Of a DNA stretch of 64,000 nucleotides, positions 1 to 11,360 are shown piece after piece. The notes under the pieces are model-generated. The model searched no databases, had not been told where the DNA came from, and worked only from the letters and a program-made list of their open reading frames with translations. The DNA comes from Oenanthe sinensis (taxonomy: Eukaryota; Streptophyta; Magnoliopsida; Apiales; Apiaceae). Location of the stretch: contig JAPMAC010000231.1 of NCBI GenBank assembly GCA_028671895.1, positions 11,744,001-11,808,000 of the forward strand, in the 5' to 3' direction. Made by a program: the position numbers and the translations under genes. Positions within the stretch are counted from its first letter, which is position 1; each line of letters starts with the position of its first letter.

Positions 1-237
1 AGCGGTGATTTTTGCTCGTGGCGATTTTCCCTTTCCAGAAAGGGTAAATTCGACCCATTCTGACTCCGTCGAAAAACACTATTCACTGCAGAATCACTAT
101 TCACAGCAAACCTACATCTTTATGCAGTTTTGTTTTAAACGCTTCAGAACGTTTCCGATGACCTTCGTATGACTGTATCTCGTATCATATACATACAGTG
201 CATCACACACATCATGCCATAACAGATTATAACATTG

Positions 238-335
238 CAGAGGCATGGCAGTAGCAAGGGCAGTAGCAAACAGGCATGGCATAATCATGGCAGTAGCATG
301 GCATAATCATGGCAGTAGCAAAACAGGCACTTATG
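238..335. repeat. Short imperfect tandem repeats (GGCATGGCAGTAGCA)
   Basis: Several copies of GGCATGGCAGTAGCA and CATGGCATAATCATGGC follow each other in the L1 leader. No function can be read from them. Confidence 0.6.
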
Positions 336-382
336 CATCATATACATAAAACACGTAACCAAATCAGTCCCTTATACACGTA

Positions 383-394
383 GCTCTGATGCCA
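383..394 (-). other. Primer-binding site of L1
   Basis: The minus strand reads TGGCATCAGAGC, the tRNA-iMet primer-binding site with one change (C for T at the fourth base). L2 has the same variant at 49456-49467, so it is a family feature and not a random mutation. Confidence 0.75.
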
Positions 395-395
395 T

Positions 396-1899
396 TGTTG
401 GGTTCCGAGGCATAAAACGCAGCGGATAAACGTAAATATAACGAAAATTTTCGGAACCCAAACGCAGGATCATGTATAAGAATTGACGGATTATGGTGAT
501 AATCGAATCATACCTATTAAGATTTTGAATGCCACGAACTCAACGGAGATCCTTGCTATCACGATTTGTGTCTTCCTCTCGAAAGCACCTCTATGGTATC
601 CACACGAGCACCTTCAAGAACGTCTCACGATCTTGAACACGGAACGGAAGTACTAGCCTCCTTTGATAGGTTTCGAATTCTCTCTGCCTCTTCCTATGCT
701 GCCTCTTCTGCTAGGGTTTATACAAAAAACGTACAAGCCATTTAACCTATCATTATCTATTTATAATGATTGGTTAATGGGCCTTTTTTAGCAAAAACCT
801 AACCCATGTAGGCATAGGATTAAATAATAAAACATGCTTCTATTATTTAATTAATAATTAAGTCACACTTAATTATTATTGGCAGAAATATAATTCTTCA
901 AATTCGAATTAATCATCAATTAATTTAAATCTATAATTTAAATTAACTATTCCTCTAGGTGCTCTATGTGTGTGACCCTATAGGCTATTATTTAATTAGC
1001 AATAATTTTATTCTCCAATAAAATTATAAACAATGAGCGGTATCTAGTAATACATCATTGCTACCTAATTAAACAATAATTAAATCGTGATTCGATAAAA
1101 CCTTTCGTGATTAATGTTTCCGTGTAATATAATCCCTTTAACCATATATATTATAGATTAAACTCGAGGCATGTATTTAGTCATCCTCTTCAACATTTAA
1201 TCCGGGTTTACTTGATCCATGAGTAGACTATGAAAAACAAATCATTATTTGAGCACGGCCATGCATTTTATAGTCTCACTCAATCAAGAGGCCAATAATA
1301 TCTCTCCTAATTATAGGAGGGTTAAATCCTTTATCTATCATTCATATTTCTCATACGACTCATGATATACCCGATGTCCACTTTTATCATCACCCGGTCA
1401 AAGGTAACTTTTAATGTAGTCAAAGTATATCAATCCTCGTATAGAAATATAATGATCTCAAGTCAGAGGATCATTACACCATTATCACTGTGAGTCTTTC
1501 TTATGACTTAATTAAACATGAAGAATCTCACTGTGGGTCTGTCTAGTACCATGTACCCCTACATGTACCTATGTATTGACTTTAGTATCCCCATACTTAT
1601 AACCAATGAGATGTGGTTATCTGTCAAACAACATACTAGTCTATTTATGTATTATTATTGTCCTATCATAATAATACTCGACTAGGGAACCTTTAAGAAT
1701 ATGATATATTATATAATCTCAAGTTCAAGTCATGTACTTAAACTATATAACGAGTATCATGATTCTAAGGACATTTATTATGCTAACAAATATATCGCAG
1801 TAATTAAAGTCATAATAAATACGTTTATTGAATAATCAAATGACATAAATGTTTATTAAAAGGAAAAATTGTATTGCCTCTAGGGCACCTACACTAACA
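396..1899 (-). repeat. LTR of L1 (about 1.5 kb)
   Basis: The plus strand begins TGTTGGGTTCC and ends CACTAACA, so both ends carry the TG..CA termini of LTRs. The primer-binding site lies one base outside the left end, which fixes the orientation as minus. The middle holds AT-rich sequence alignable by eye with the L2 LTR. Confidence 0.8.
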
Positions 1900-2966
1900 T
1901 TCTGAGTATAGCAAGTTGTATTGGCTGCTGCAGCCCAAAAGTATAAAGGTAACTTAGCTTCAATCAGCATTGATCTTGCTGCTTCAACTAGAGTTTTGTT
2001 CTTCCTTTCTACTACTCCATTTTGTTGTGGAGTGCTGGGTGTTGAATGTCGTCTTGATATCTCTTTCTCAATACAGAAATCATTCAGGGTTACATTCCTG
2101 AATTCTATTCCATTGTCAGACCTTATTTTCCTAACAGGCAAATCAGCTTCTAACTCTATCTTCTTTATGTGATCAATAATTATTTGAGGGGCTTCATCCT
2201 TTAAGGATGGAAACAACACCCACGTGTACTTAGAGTAGTCATCTATAATTACTAGTGCATATCTCTTCCTTGACAGAGACATGACGTTGACTAGACCAAA
2301 TAAATCGATATGCAGAAGTTGCAGTGGTTCAGTAATGTTTGATGAATCTTTGCTTCGGTGAGATGCTTTCTTTGACTTCCCATTTTCACATGCTTCACAT
2401 AAACCTTCTTGACAGAATTCCATCTCAGGTAAACCTCTAACTAATTCCCTCTTAATTAAAGAGTTCATTGCCTTAAAGTTCAGGTGTGAAAGTTTCTTAT
2501 GTCATAACCAACTAACCTTTGTTGAAGCTTTTCTGTAAAAACATTGAACTTCACCATTGCTAGCAGAGAATAAGTCAGGCATAAAGAGATTCCCATTTCT
2601 CACTCCTTGAAGAGCAAGCTTCACATCTTTCCTGTTTTGGATTGCATAATTTTCCTTTTCGAACGTAACTTTGTAGCCCATGTCAGTGAACTGACTGATA
2701 CTTAGAAGGTTGTACTTTAATCCGTCCATAAGAGAGATATTTTCTATAATAACATTTTTAATTTCCAAATTGCCATATCCCATTGTGAAACCCTTACTGT
2801 TATCTCTAAAGGTCACTATCGGGCCAGTTTTCTCGATCACATCTGATAGCAGGGTTTTATCACCAGTCATATGCCTAGAGCAGCCGCTGTTGAAAATCCA
2901 CATGACACGCTTGTTCTTTGCAATGCCCTGCAACCACATATTGATTACTTCTTCTTTGTCACCCAA
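1900..2966 (-). pseudogene. C1 protease and integrase (broken)
   Basis: The protease begins with WIFNSGCSRHMTG, where family members have WILDSGC; the catalytic Asp is Asn here. A GAG-pre-integrase stretch and an integrase core follow, with HIDLFG, IRSDNG and NGVVERKNKTL supplying the D, D and E positions. A TGG codon has become TGA at about 2500 (the residue after VSWL; intact W in C2), splitting the frame. The integrase is cut at CYTQN by the L1 insertion. Product would process the polyprotein and integrate the cDNA; it cannot function as it stands. Confidence 0.85.
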
Positions 2967-5440
2967 ATTTGATTAGGTCCAAGAGGCTTAGATAAGTAAA
3001 CAAATTTAGCTACAGAAATTTTCTGGTCCTTGTCTTTCTCATCGACTGTGCCCTTGCCCTTTGGTTTAGCCTTGACAGGTGTGTCTTTAAGCTTAGGGAG
3101 AGTTGCTTCCTTCCTAGACTTAGGAGGACTAGCAGTCTTTACCCTAATATGCTTTCTATTCATGTTAACATTTGTATTAATGCAAGTACTAGATGATGCA
3201 TTTATCAAATTTATGTATGCAGACATGATGTTTAAAGCACATGGAATGCATCCTACTTGAACACATGGTTGATAAGGGATAGACATGACATGCATGGAAG
3301 GCATATTAGAAGTTTCTGTTTTTATTACTTTTATCTTTTTGCATGTATGCGTAAGATGACCAGTAGAATTGCAATTGTTATAAAATTTTCCAATAGCTTT
3401 GGGAGAATAGGCATAATCATTTTTCTTATTAACACCTATCTTTCCATTTATATTAGCTTTCTTCTTTTCATCTTTGTTGCCTATTTCAGTTTTAATATGT
3501 TTCTTAGGTTCTTCAATTTTTACAGATTTCTTAGGCATCTTTTGTTTATTTTCTTCCTCTTTCTTTTGATCCTCAGCAAGGATTTCTTCTTTCATTAAGA
3601 TCTGTTCTTCATTTAAGGGTTCGATGACAAACTTCTTGTATAAGGGCTTAGGGATATTTTTTAATACGTGGAATGTCTTGCTTCACAGGACTTTCCTTAG
3701 AAATTGATTCCTTATGTCTCTTTCCTGCCTTTTTATCATAGTCAAATCCTATTCCAGTTTTTTGACCTATGACATGTTTATCTATTGCCTCCTTAACAAG
3801 ATTAGCAGATTTTTTATAAGCCTGAAGTTTTAACTCTAACTCAGAAATTTTATTCCTAAGTTTAGTTTCTACTTCTTGGTTGTATTTGTCTCTATTCTAC
3901 AAATATTCTATCTTCTGTTTCAGTTCTTCTAATTTAACACATGCAAGCTCTAGTTCTTCATTTCTAGCTTCTAGCATTTTATTCTTTAGAACTAGTTTAG
4001 AATTTTCTTCTTCAGATGCTAGTATGCTTGTGTGAATGTTAAACATTTCTACACCAAGATCTTCTACAGTTTTCTTATAATCAGAATTAGACATGTTAAC
4101 CGTGGAAAGAAATGATACCTTCTATGACTGAGGTGATGCCTCTGAAGAGTCTCCCATTAGTGCAACATTTCCATATGTCTCTTCTTCATCAATATCTGAA
4201 TCATCCCAGCTCTTTCCCTCGGCTATATAAGCTCTGCTCTGATGCTTCTTTACCAGTGCATCATACTTCTGCTTGAGTTCATCATACGACTCCTTTCTTT
4301 CCTTCCCTTGCTTAGGCTTCCGGCATTCTGTCACAAAATATCCGGCTTCATCACAGTTGTAGCACTTGAACTTACTGTGGTCTACCATTCCCATCTTATA
4401 ACCTCCCTTGCTGAAAGACCCTGAAGACAAACCACCTCGGTTGTTTTTTCTTAAGCTAGAACCATTGTAACTGGTGTTACTCTTGAATTTGTATTTAGGG
4501 TTCCTTCAAAACCTGAGGTTCTTGAACTTCCCTGCCATATAGGCCATTGTCTTATTTTCCAACTGTTCAAGTTTTTCCATTGAGTAGAAGTCATCTTCAT
4601 CACCTGGTTGAGTATTTTCTATAAATTCAGCTTCAAGAATTTCTTCTTTCTCAACTACAGGTTTTTCTGTTCTAGTCTCTGTGACAGCAAAATCTTTGGC
4701 TATAAGTGTTATAGTTTTCAACAATGATGTATTCCTACTGTCCACTATTCCTGAAAAATAAATGATCTGTCTTTGCTCTTGCTCCATTTCATGATTTTTG
4801 AGCTTTCCATATAAAATTTCAATTGACATGTCATTTATGTCACTTCTCTCTCTGATGGCAGAGATTTTATGGTCAAGATGAGCTGGCAGTGTCAACATAA
4901 ATTTTTTGTTGATCTCCCTATGTGAGCAGGCCTTCTCATATGTGACAAGTCATTCAACAATTTATTATATCTCTCAAAGACTTGAGTCATACTTTCTCCT
5001 AGTAGTGACTTGAAAGCTTCGTACTGAGATGTAAGAATATCCCGTCTGTTCCCCTTCACTCCTGTTGTACCTTCTATTAGCAGATCAATCATATCACACA
5101 TTTGTTTGGCACTAGTGCAATTTATCACTTGATTCAGCATTGTGGTGTCCAGTTAATCCATTAGGGTACATTGAAGATGATTATCCCATGCAACTCTATC
5201 TTCATCAGTGTCAATGTACTCTGAAGGCTCCTTTGGGATAAATCCTTGAGGAATCTGTTCTCTGTCATATGAAATTGTTTCAGGTGTTAGCTTCTGAGGT
5301 ACATAGGGTCCATTTTCTAAAATTCTCATGTATTGAGAATTAGTTGATTTGATGAAAGTGGACATCTTCTTCTTCCATAAAATATATTCATTTTTATCAA
5401 AGGCTTGGATTTTGATGCTACTAAGTTTTTGAGTAATCAT
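2945..5440 (-). pseudogene. C1 gag (broken)
   Basis: The start is ATG at 5440 (MITQKLSSIKIQAFDKN), matching the C2 gag start. The reading frame is broken near 5150, 4890, 4500 and 4110. The first zinc knuckle is CYNCDEAGYFVTEC, with Tyr in place of the His of CX2CX4HX4C. A Glu/Lys-rich coiled-coil region follows. A second knuckle near the C-terminus reads YNNCNSTGHLTHTC, where the first Cys is Tyr (CTNC in C2). The frame ends IWVTKKK-stop at 2945 and overlaps the protease frame by about 20 bases. Gag would form the virus-like particle. Confidence 0.85.
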
Positions 5441-5718
5441 GGTTACGAAGAATTTTAAATCTCAAGAAATACTTAATTTCTTAAAAATTAAGATCAATTC
5501 GAATAAAAATAAAATTTCAAGAAATAAAATTTTAATACGAATTATTGATGATTAATAGTCTTTTTTAAAAAAACAATTAGTGGATTTAAAATCTTTAAAA
5601 AATTCAAAATTGAATTTTCTTTAAAAATAAAGAAATTTCAATATAAATTTTCTTGATCTAAAAATTCACTTTTTCGAAAAACTATTTATGGATCTCGATT
5701 TATAACTTTAATCAACAG

Positions 5719-5730
5719 GCTCTGATACCA
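5719..5730 (-). other. Primer-binding site of C1
   Basis: The minus strand reads TGGTATCAGAGC, complementary to the 3' end of initiator tRNA-Met, two bases inside the LTR end. Confidence 0.85.
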
Positions 5731-5732
5731 AT

Positions 5733-7048
5733 TGTTAGGTCCTAAATCATCACAGAAGGGGGGGGTTGAATATGATGTTGGAAGATTTTCATTTAAAATG
5801 CAGATTAAGTGTTTGTGTTCTTGAGATATAAAAAAGATAGTAAATGAAACACAACGATTCGGGGAAATAAATATATATTATTAAATCCCTGAGGTGCTAC
5901 ACTTCAAATCAAATGATAAGCTTCTATGGGTTCAACCAATATTACAACAAAAATACAGGTGGGTGTTTAATGCTTGACTTTAATGGAGCTTCCGTAAGTT
6001 TGTTGAGTTTAGTGAAGAAGTTGCACACTGATGCTTTTGAATTAAACCCATATATATTTGTGTAGACTTTTTGAAATCAAATGAATTGATTTTCTAAAAA
6101 TGTAAGTCATTTTTACGCTTAAAGCGTGCATTTGGTGTATAAGCGCCACTAAATATTTCCTTTGAGTTTTGTTGTGCATGTGACTTGTTGGTTGTGACAC
6201 TACACCACTTGCCTTGTAGAGGCACCACCAAAATCTTCCCTTAGGCTTTTTTACTTGTTTGGTTGCGCCTAGTGACTTGTTTGTTGCGCCTATACTCTAG
6301 ACGCATTGTATAGGCACCACAAACATGTCCATTTGATTTTGTTGTGCCTTTAACCCTACTAGACACCAAGGCAAGTATTTTGTTGCGCCTGCACTCTGAA
6401 TCCTTGTGTAAGTGCCATAAAACCACTTAGAAACTTAGAATTATGTTTCCTTGTGCCAAAATAATTTATGATGCGCCTTCATATCTTTGTTGCGCCTGCA
6501 GAGCACTTCAAGAGTACAAGAGCCACCACATGTAGTAATACTTGCCTTAAAAAGTTTCTTGAGATTCTTGAAAAATTTACCACTTGGTTTTCACTCTTCT
6601 GGCTTGATCAACTGATTTTCTTCTTATATATCAAGACAATTCTTTTCTTGTTGTGCTGACGCTTAGTTCACTGGTCTGGTTCACAAATGACTAACACTGA
6701 ATTGAATTCCCTTGACTTCTGTTCTATTTTAACTGATTAACCTTGGACTGTTGCATTGCTTCTGATCACTGAAACGATTTGACATTTATACTCAAATCAT
6801 TACATTGTTTTTAATATGAAATCTTCTGAATTTTTATTTGTTTATGAGGCCTAAACATATTAATGAACTTCTCTCGCTGACGTTCAGTAAGCCTTTCATC
6901 TTGAATGATCTGCAATGATGTATATATAATTCATGTTTACATGTCCTTCTGGATTCCTGTGTTGCATATTAATATTATTTGTCTGTCTTTATTTCTTAGT
7001 TGAGTTATTGTTATCACTATTACATATTACGTTACATTATGCTTTACA
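5733..7048 (-). repeat. 5' LTR of C1 (about 1.3 kb)
   Basis: The plus strand runs from TGTTAGGTCC to ATGCTTTACA, the same terminal sequences as the C2 LTR (TGTTAGTCCC..ATGCTTTACA). Both ends are conserved while the middle differs. The U5 end carries GAAGGGGGGGGGTTGAATA, the signature shared by all SIRE-like LTRs here. The middle holds the TTGCGCCT array. Confidence 0.85.
6115..6540. repeat. Array of TTGCGCCT / AGGCACCAC motifs in C1 LTR
   Basis: About 12 degenerate copies of TTGCGCCT or its reverse complement (GGCACCAC, AAGCGCCAC) occur in about 420 bp, in both orientations and with irregular spacing. Clear copies are near 6264, 6283, 6383, 6471 and 6491. The same region of the C2 LTR holds a different motif. 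Confidence 0.7.
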
Positions 7049-10000
7049 TTTTTCCTCTGTTCTAGGCAGATGGATGGGATTACTAAGTAGTAGATAATCT
7101 CTAGATCGTTTACGCGCTAATTTCATAACATTCGGAGTTACGAGTCAAAAGTTATGAACGATTTAGTAACGGTAGCGCAGAAAATGGAAATTCTGTTTTT
7201 GTTAAACTTTAAGGCTATGATTGGATTAGTTAGGGAGCTTAATAAAATCTGAAACTTTTCTGGAAGATTTAATGGTGGCTTAAGATGAACTCAGCAAAGG
7301 TTTATCTCAAAAGGGTGAAAACACAATTTACTAAAAATGTTAGAGCCGGCTAGTGCAGAGCAGAAATTTTAGGACTTCGTTCTGAATTAATATGCATTAT
7401 TTTGTTTAGATAATTATTGTGTTTCGAATCAACTTTTCATGCTAGATTGATATGATAACCATGAAGCTTATTAGAAATGTGGTAGTAAAATATATAATTT
7501 TCGATTTATGAAAAATGTTTGAGTAAAGTATGCGCAGGAGCACTTTAATTTCCAGATTTAGTATCCTATTTTGAGGAGTAATTTCGAAGGAGTTAATTGA
7601 ATATATTCTTACTGGCCAAATGATGAAAGTTGTTTATAAACCTCTGAGCTAGAAGTTTGCAAATTTTATTAATTTTTTAACTTTAATTGAAAGAGTTACG
7701 GATGTTGTAGTGACGGTGGCGCAGAATCCATGAAAACTGCATTATGTCCAATTTTGAGGCTGGATATCATTAAGATAAAATCAGGATTTCGAATTGAACA
7801 TTTAATGGACATAGGTGGATGATTCGGAATTATCCCAGAGAAGAGTTTGAGTTAAAATGATTATTTTTCTATTTACTAAAAAGCTTAGAAGGAAAGTTAT
7901 TTACTATATAAATCACATAGAATTAACATTTTATTACCTTCTTAGAACCTGATTTCGGGAGATTTCCAAGCCTCGTTTCGAGTCGGTTAACGGACAAAAT
8001 TTTTTAAGGGACATTTCGAGAATATGTCGAGGTAAAGAATGACTTTAAAAGCCTTTGCTAAGTTCTATTAAATGAGAGTTAAAGTAGGCCCGATGAAGTG
8101 ATATGTCGGGCAAATTAAGTGTGCATAAAATGACTAAGTACAAGTTGTAATGACCATAATTGGATTGGATATATGTTTATGGATTAGTATCGACGTCCTA
8201 GCATAATATAGTCTAAAGGTTTTAAAAAATCTTTTAATTAGTTACCGAATTCGGTTATGCTTATTAGTAGTATATAACTAGTTTTCCTAATAAAGAGAAC
8301 TAATCTAGATTATTATATCTATTAATAGAACTTCTGGATTACGAGTGGAACTTTGGAAATGCATCATGGACACCAGGCAAGATTTCTAACTCCATTATTT
8401 TATTCTGTATAAGAATATTTTGATTGTTGTTTATGCAAGATTTCTTGAAATCTTTGACTTTTTAACAAGTTCTTCGATTGTAAAGTTTTGTTGTGTTTTG
8501 AATTATTCATACTCTTGTTGTTATTGAAAATGATTCTCACCCCTTTTCTACTTGATCCTTTGACGACTCTTAACTTCTTGAAAAGTTAGAGTTCATATAG
8601 TAAGTAGTTGGAGTATCAAGTTACACCTTTCGTATTCGATAGTTGACCGGAAGTAGTATAATAAATTCAGGACGTTAGTCGTTATTAATCAAGAAACTCC
8701 TCATTGGAATATATTTTTATATTGTTTAATAATGGATAATTATTATTCATTATGAGTTAATATCTTTTAAAATAATTAAAAGATTATTTTGTGTGGATTA
8801 AATATTATTTAAAGTGATTAAATATATTTAATCCCTTTCATTATTAATTATTATTTAAAAGGATATTTAATAGTATTTAAATCTTGATTAAATATTTTTA
8901 ATTTCTTTTAAAATATTTAAATATTATTTAATATTGATTTAATATTATTTAAATATTAAAGAATTATCTTCAAATTCCCTTAAAATATTTAAATATTATT
9001 TAATGTTGATTAAAAACTATTTAAATATTAAACAAATACTTTCAAAACCTTTTTAAATATTTAAATATTATTTAAAGTTGATCACATATTAGTTAAATAT
9101 TAAACAATTACTTCTAAACCATTTGAAGCATTTCAAGTATCATTTGAGGGTTTAAAATGATCCTTAAAAATATTAATTAACCCTTAAAAATATGTTGGCA
9201 ATTATCCTAGAACTTCTAATATTATTTTTAATTAAATAATAATTAAGGGTCAATGATTTAAATATTTTACAATAAATTTGAGTTAACAATTCCATATTAG
9301 GGAATGAATAAACAACTTTGACATTCTTCCCATGTATATTTGTGCCTTTAGGGGCCAGTATCTTACCCAATTAAATATTTTTCGTTGGGATTATTTTATT
9401 CCTTTATAGCGACTCTCCGGTCGTGTTCTTGAGTCTTATTGATTCAATTACCTTTATTTTATTGATTAGTTGACTGAGAGTCAACCCACTACCCACGAGA
9501 GTACTTTCACTTAATTCCGGAAGTGAATCCATTATCTGATGTTGAAATCTTAGAAAGGATTATTGTTATTCTGGAATGTTGGGTTAAATTTCCCTTCCTG
9601 ACTCATTGATTTCATATATTCAAAGGGACTGGAGATATAAGTGTAACAGACTTGTGTGCGGCACAGTCCATCGTAGCGTAAGAGGCCGACTGACACACGG
9701 TTCAGCATTTAAAGGCCCATGTGTTGCCTAGGGTGATGACCTGTTGCGGATCATCCTTCTACTAGTAGAGAAAGTTACATATTTTACTATTGTACAATAT
9801 GACAATAGGGCGTGGTGAATGCTCCAGTATAGTCCCATTTCATCCAATTGGAATTTGACATTAACACTGTAACAAAAGCCTAAGTTCTAAGTTACCGATA
9901 GTGTTATTGGGAATTGTTGAAGTTTTATTGGTTCTTTTCGCAGTATCTTGAACTGCTGTCTTAGCAATTCTTAAATGAATAGAGTACTGTAGTTGATGTC

Positions 10001-10713
10001 ATCGTGCTAGGTTACCGATAGTGTCATTCTAAAATTGTGAACTTAAATTGTTTGTACCGCAGTAACTCAAATTATATACTTATTATGAGTACCTTATTGC
10101 ATCGTGAACTTAGATTCAATTATTGTCGAGATATACCTCGCTACACATCTTTATTTATATTGCAAGTTGTATATTTATACTGATGAACATCTGATTGAAA
10201 TAATTATGGTTACCACCTTTTTCCTTAGTGCAAACCACATAAATATTCTGATATATAACTTGCTAAGCATTCTTTGTCTCATTCTTGCTTTTTGTAACTT
10301 TAAATCTTGCAGTAAGACATGTTCATGGTATGCAAAAGAAAGGAAAGGCTCGAGCTTGAGATAGTCAGGTTCAAGGATTCTACAAGTGGTGTAAGTTAGA
10401 TAGGATTTCAGTTTAGAATCCTAAGACTTATTGTAAAATATATAATGTAATAATAAATGTTGAAATAGTATTAACTTCTAATGTAACTTCAGGTAGAGGT
10501 TATATTAGTAGCATGAGATCCTGAGTTTACAGTTGGGTTATAATAATTGTTATTATTTTAAGTTCATTTTCTAAGACTATGGCTCAAGTTGTGTAATTGG
10601 ATTGGGGTCACCAGTATATGTTGTTGATATAATTGTTAAGTAGGTGAGTATTTTATTATTGGAATTGGACCATGATGGCCTGGATCCTTGACCCCGGATC
10701 TGGGAGCGTCACA
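7049..10713 (+). mobile_element. Probable Ty3/gypsy LTR fragment
   Basis: No coding region is visible over 3.6 kb. Text such as TTCGGAGTTACGAGTCAAAA and the right-hand end GGATCTGGGAGCGTCACA resemble LTRs of chromovirus-type Ty3/gypsy elements. S1 coding sequence starts immediately at 10714, so 10713 is a plausible LTR end. C1 appears inserted into its left part. The left end and target duplication are outside view. A decayed non-LTR origin is not excluded. Confidence 0.4.
8830..9120. repeat. AT-rich imperfect tandem repeat (unit about 75-80 bp)
   Basis: Three to four diverged copies of a unit containing TTTAAATATTATTTAA and a later ATTTAAATATTAAA follow each other. They lie within the presumed gypsy LTR. 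Confidence 0.6.
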
Positions 10714-11360
10714 TTATGTTCGCCTATGGCTCCACTACCTTTGATGTTACTGCTGATGTGCTTAATTCAGTGTTTAAGTTTCCTGTTAAAGAACCATTTG
10801 ATAATACTGTTGATGATTCAGCTATCAAAGACATCAAAAATCACTAGGTTACTCTACTAGCACTGATAATACGAGCAAGTTAACTAGGCTTTATCTAAGG
10901 AAAGAATGGTCCTTTTTCTATGACCAAATTGTTAAGTGCTTTACTGGTAAGTGTAGTGGTTTTGATGTTATTACATTTATTACTTATCAAATTGGTCATA
11001 GTCTCCTGTTTGACAAGGTGATTAACATTGGTGATATGTTACTCACTCAAATGGGAGCCAAATTAAACAATGTGTAGGAGGGGAGGAAGAAAGTCTACTA
11101 TCATAGATTTTTTATGATTCTCTTTAACCATTTCATTCCTGACATGTCAACTAGGTTGGCAGATGATTGTTGTGTGCAGGCTTACAAGCAATAAAGAAGG
11201 ATAATATCTGACATCAAGAGAATTGATGAAAAGAAACAGAGTCTACCTACCATGACTTATCCACAAATAATGAAGGTAAAACTCTCAACCTACAAACCTT
11301 CTATCTACACCGCTTCTTTTTTTGTGGTGAAATGGTGCAGGAACAAGTAATGGAGAGTTC
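10714..11360 (+). pseudogene. S1 extra ORF (aORF), upstream fragment
   Basis: Translated with one frameshift near 10850, this gives TFDVTADVLNSVFKFPV, then RKEWSFFYDQIVKCFTGK and later ITYQIGHSLLFDKVINIGDM. These match the C2 aORF block KEWNFFFHTFMQCFSYKK..ANNCRINFGKLLLNQM in order and spacing. It is therefore the conserved N-terminal domain of the post-pol ORF of a plus-strand SIRE-like element. The left end is cut by the gypsy LTR and the right end by C2. Further stops at about 11076 and 11192 show it is dead. Confidence 0.7.
11356..11360. repeat. Target-site duplication of C2, left copy (AGTTC)
   Basis: AGTTC sits directly before the LTR start TGTTAGTCCC and is repeated after the far LTR end. 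Confidence 0.9.

Larger units (their letters stand above)
1..1899 (-). mobile_element. L1: Copia-type LTR retrotransposon, 5' end only
   Basis: Read on the minus strand this is a complete LTR (396-1899), a primer-binding site (383-394) and about 380 bp of untranslated leader running off the left edge. It is inserted in the integrase reading frame of C1: C1 coding sequence stops at 1900 after the residues CYTQN and does not resume in the window. The LTR is clearly homologous along its length to that of L2 (49469-51097), including the shared stretch around AACAATGAGCGG. No coding part is visible. The lineage is inferred from L2, whose pol fragment is Copia. Confidence 0.75.
1900..7048 (-). mobile_element. 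C1: SIRE-like Ty1/Copia retrotransposon, 5' half
   Basis: Minus-strand order is 5' LTR (5733-7048), primer-binding site (5719-5730), gag, protease and integrase up to 1900, where L1 interrupts it. RT, RNase H and the 3' LTR are not in the window. Its proteins align along their whole length with those of C2 but are clearly diverged. The element is dead: many stops and frameshifts, both gag zinc knuckles altered, and a changed protease active site. A 5-bp duplication cannot be tested because the other end is absent. Confidence 0.85.

Noticed and set aside
1921..2172. Plus-strand open frame over C1 integrase
   Set aside because: Antisense shadow of integrase; the minus strand has clear catalytic motifs. 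The same applies to plus-strand frames at 2710, 3030, 3257, 14667, 19194, 21009, 22088, 44828 and 62666.
9646..9800. GC-richer stretch as a possible RNA gene
   Set aside because: No cloverleaf or rRNA-like text; it fits the interior of a gypsy LTR.
10672..10860. 62-codon plus-strand frame as a gene
   Set aside because: It spans the gypsy LTR end and the S1 aORF in a wrong frame; the frame-corrected aORF reading explains it.
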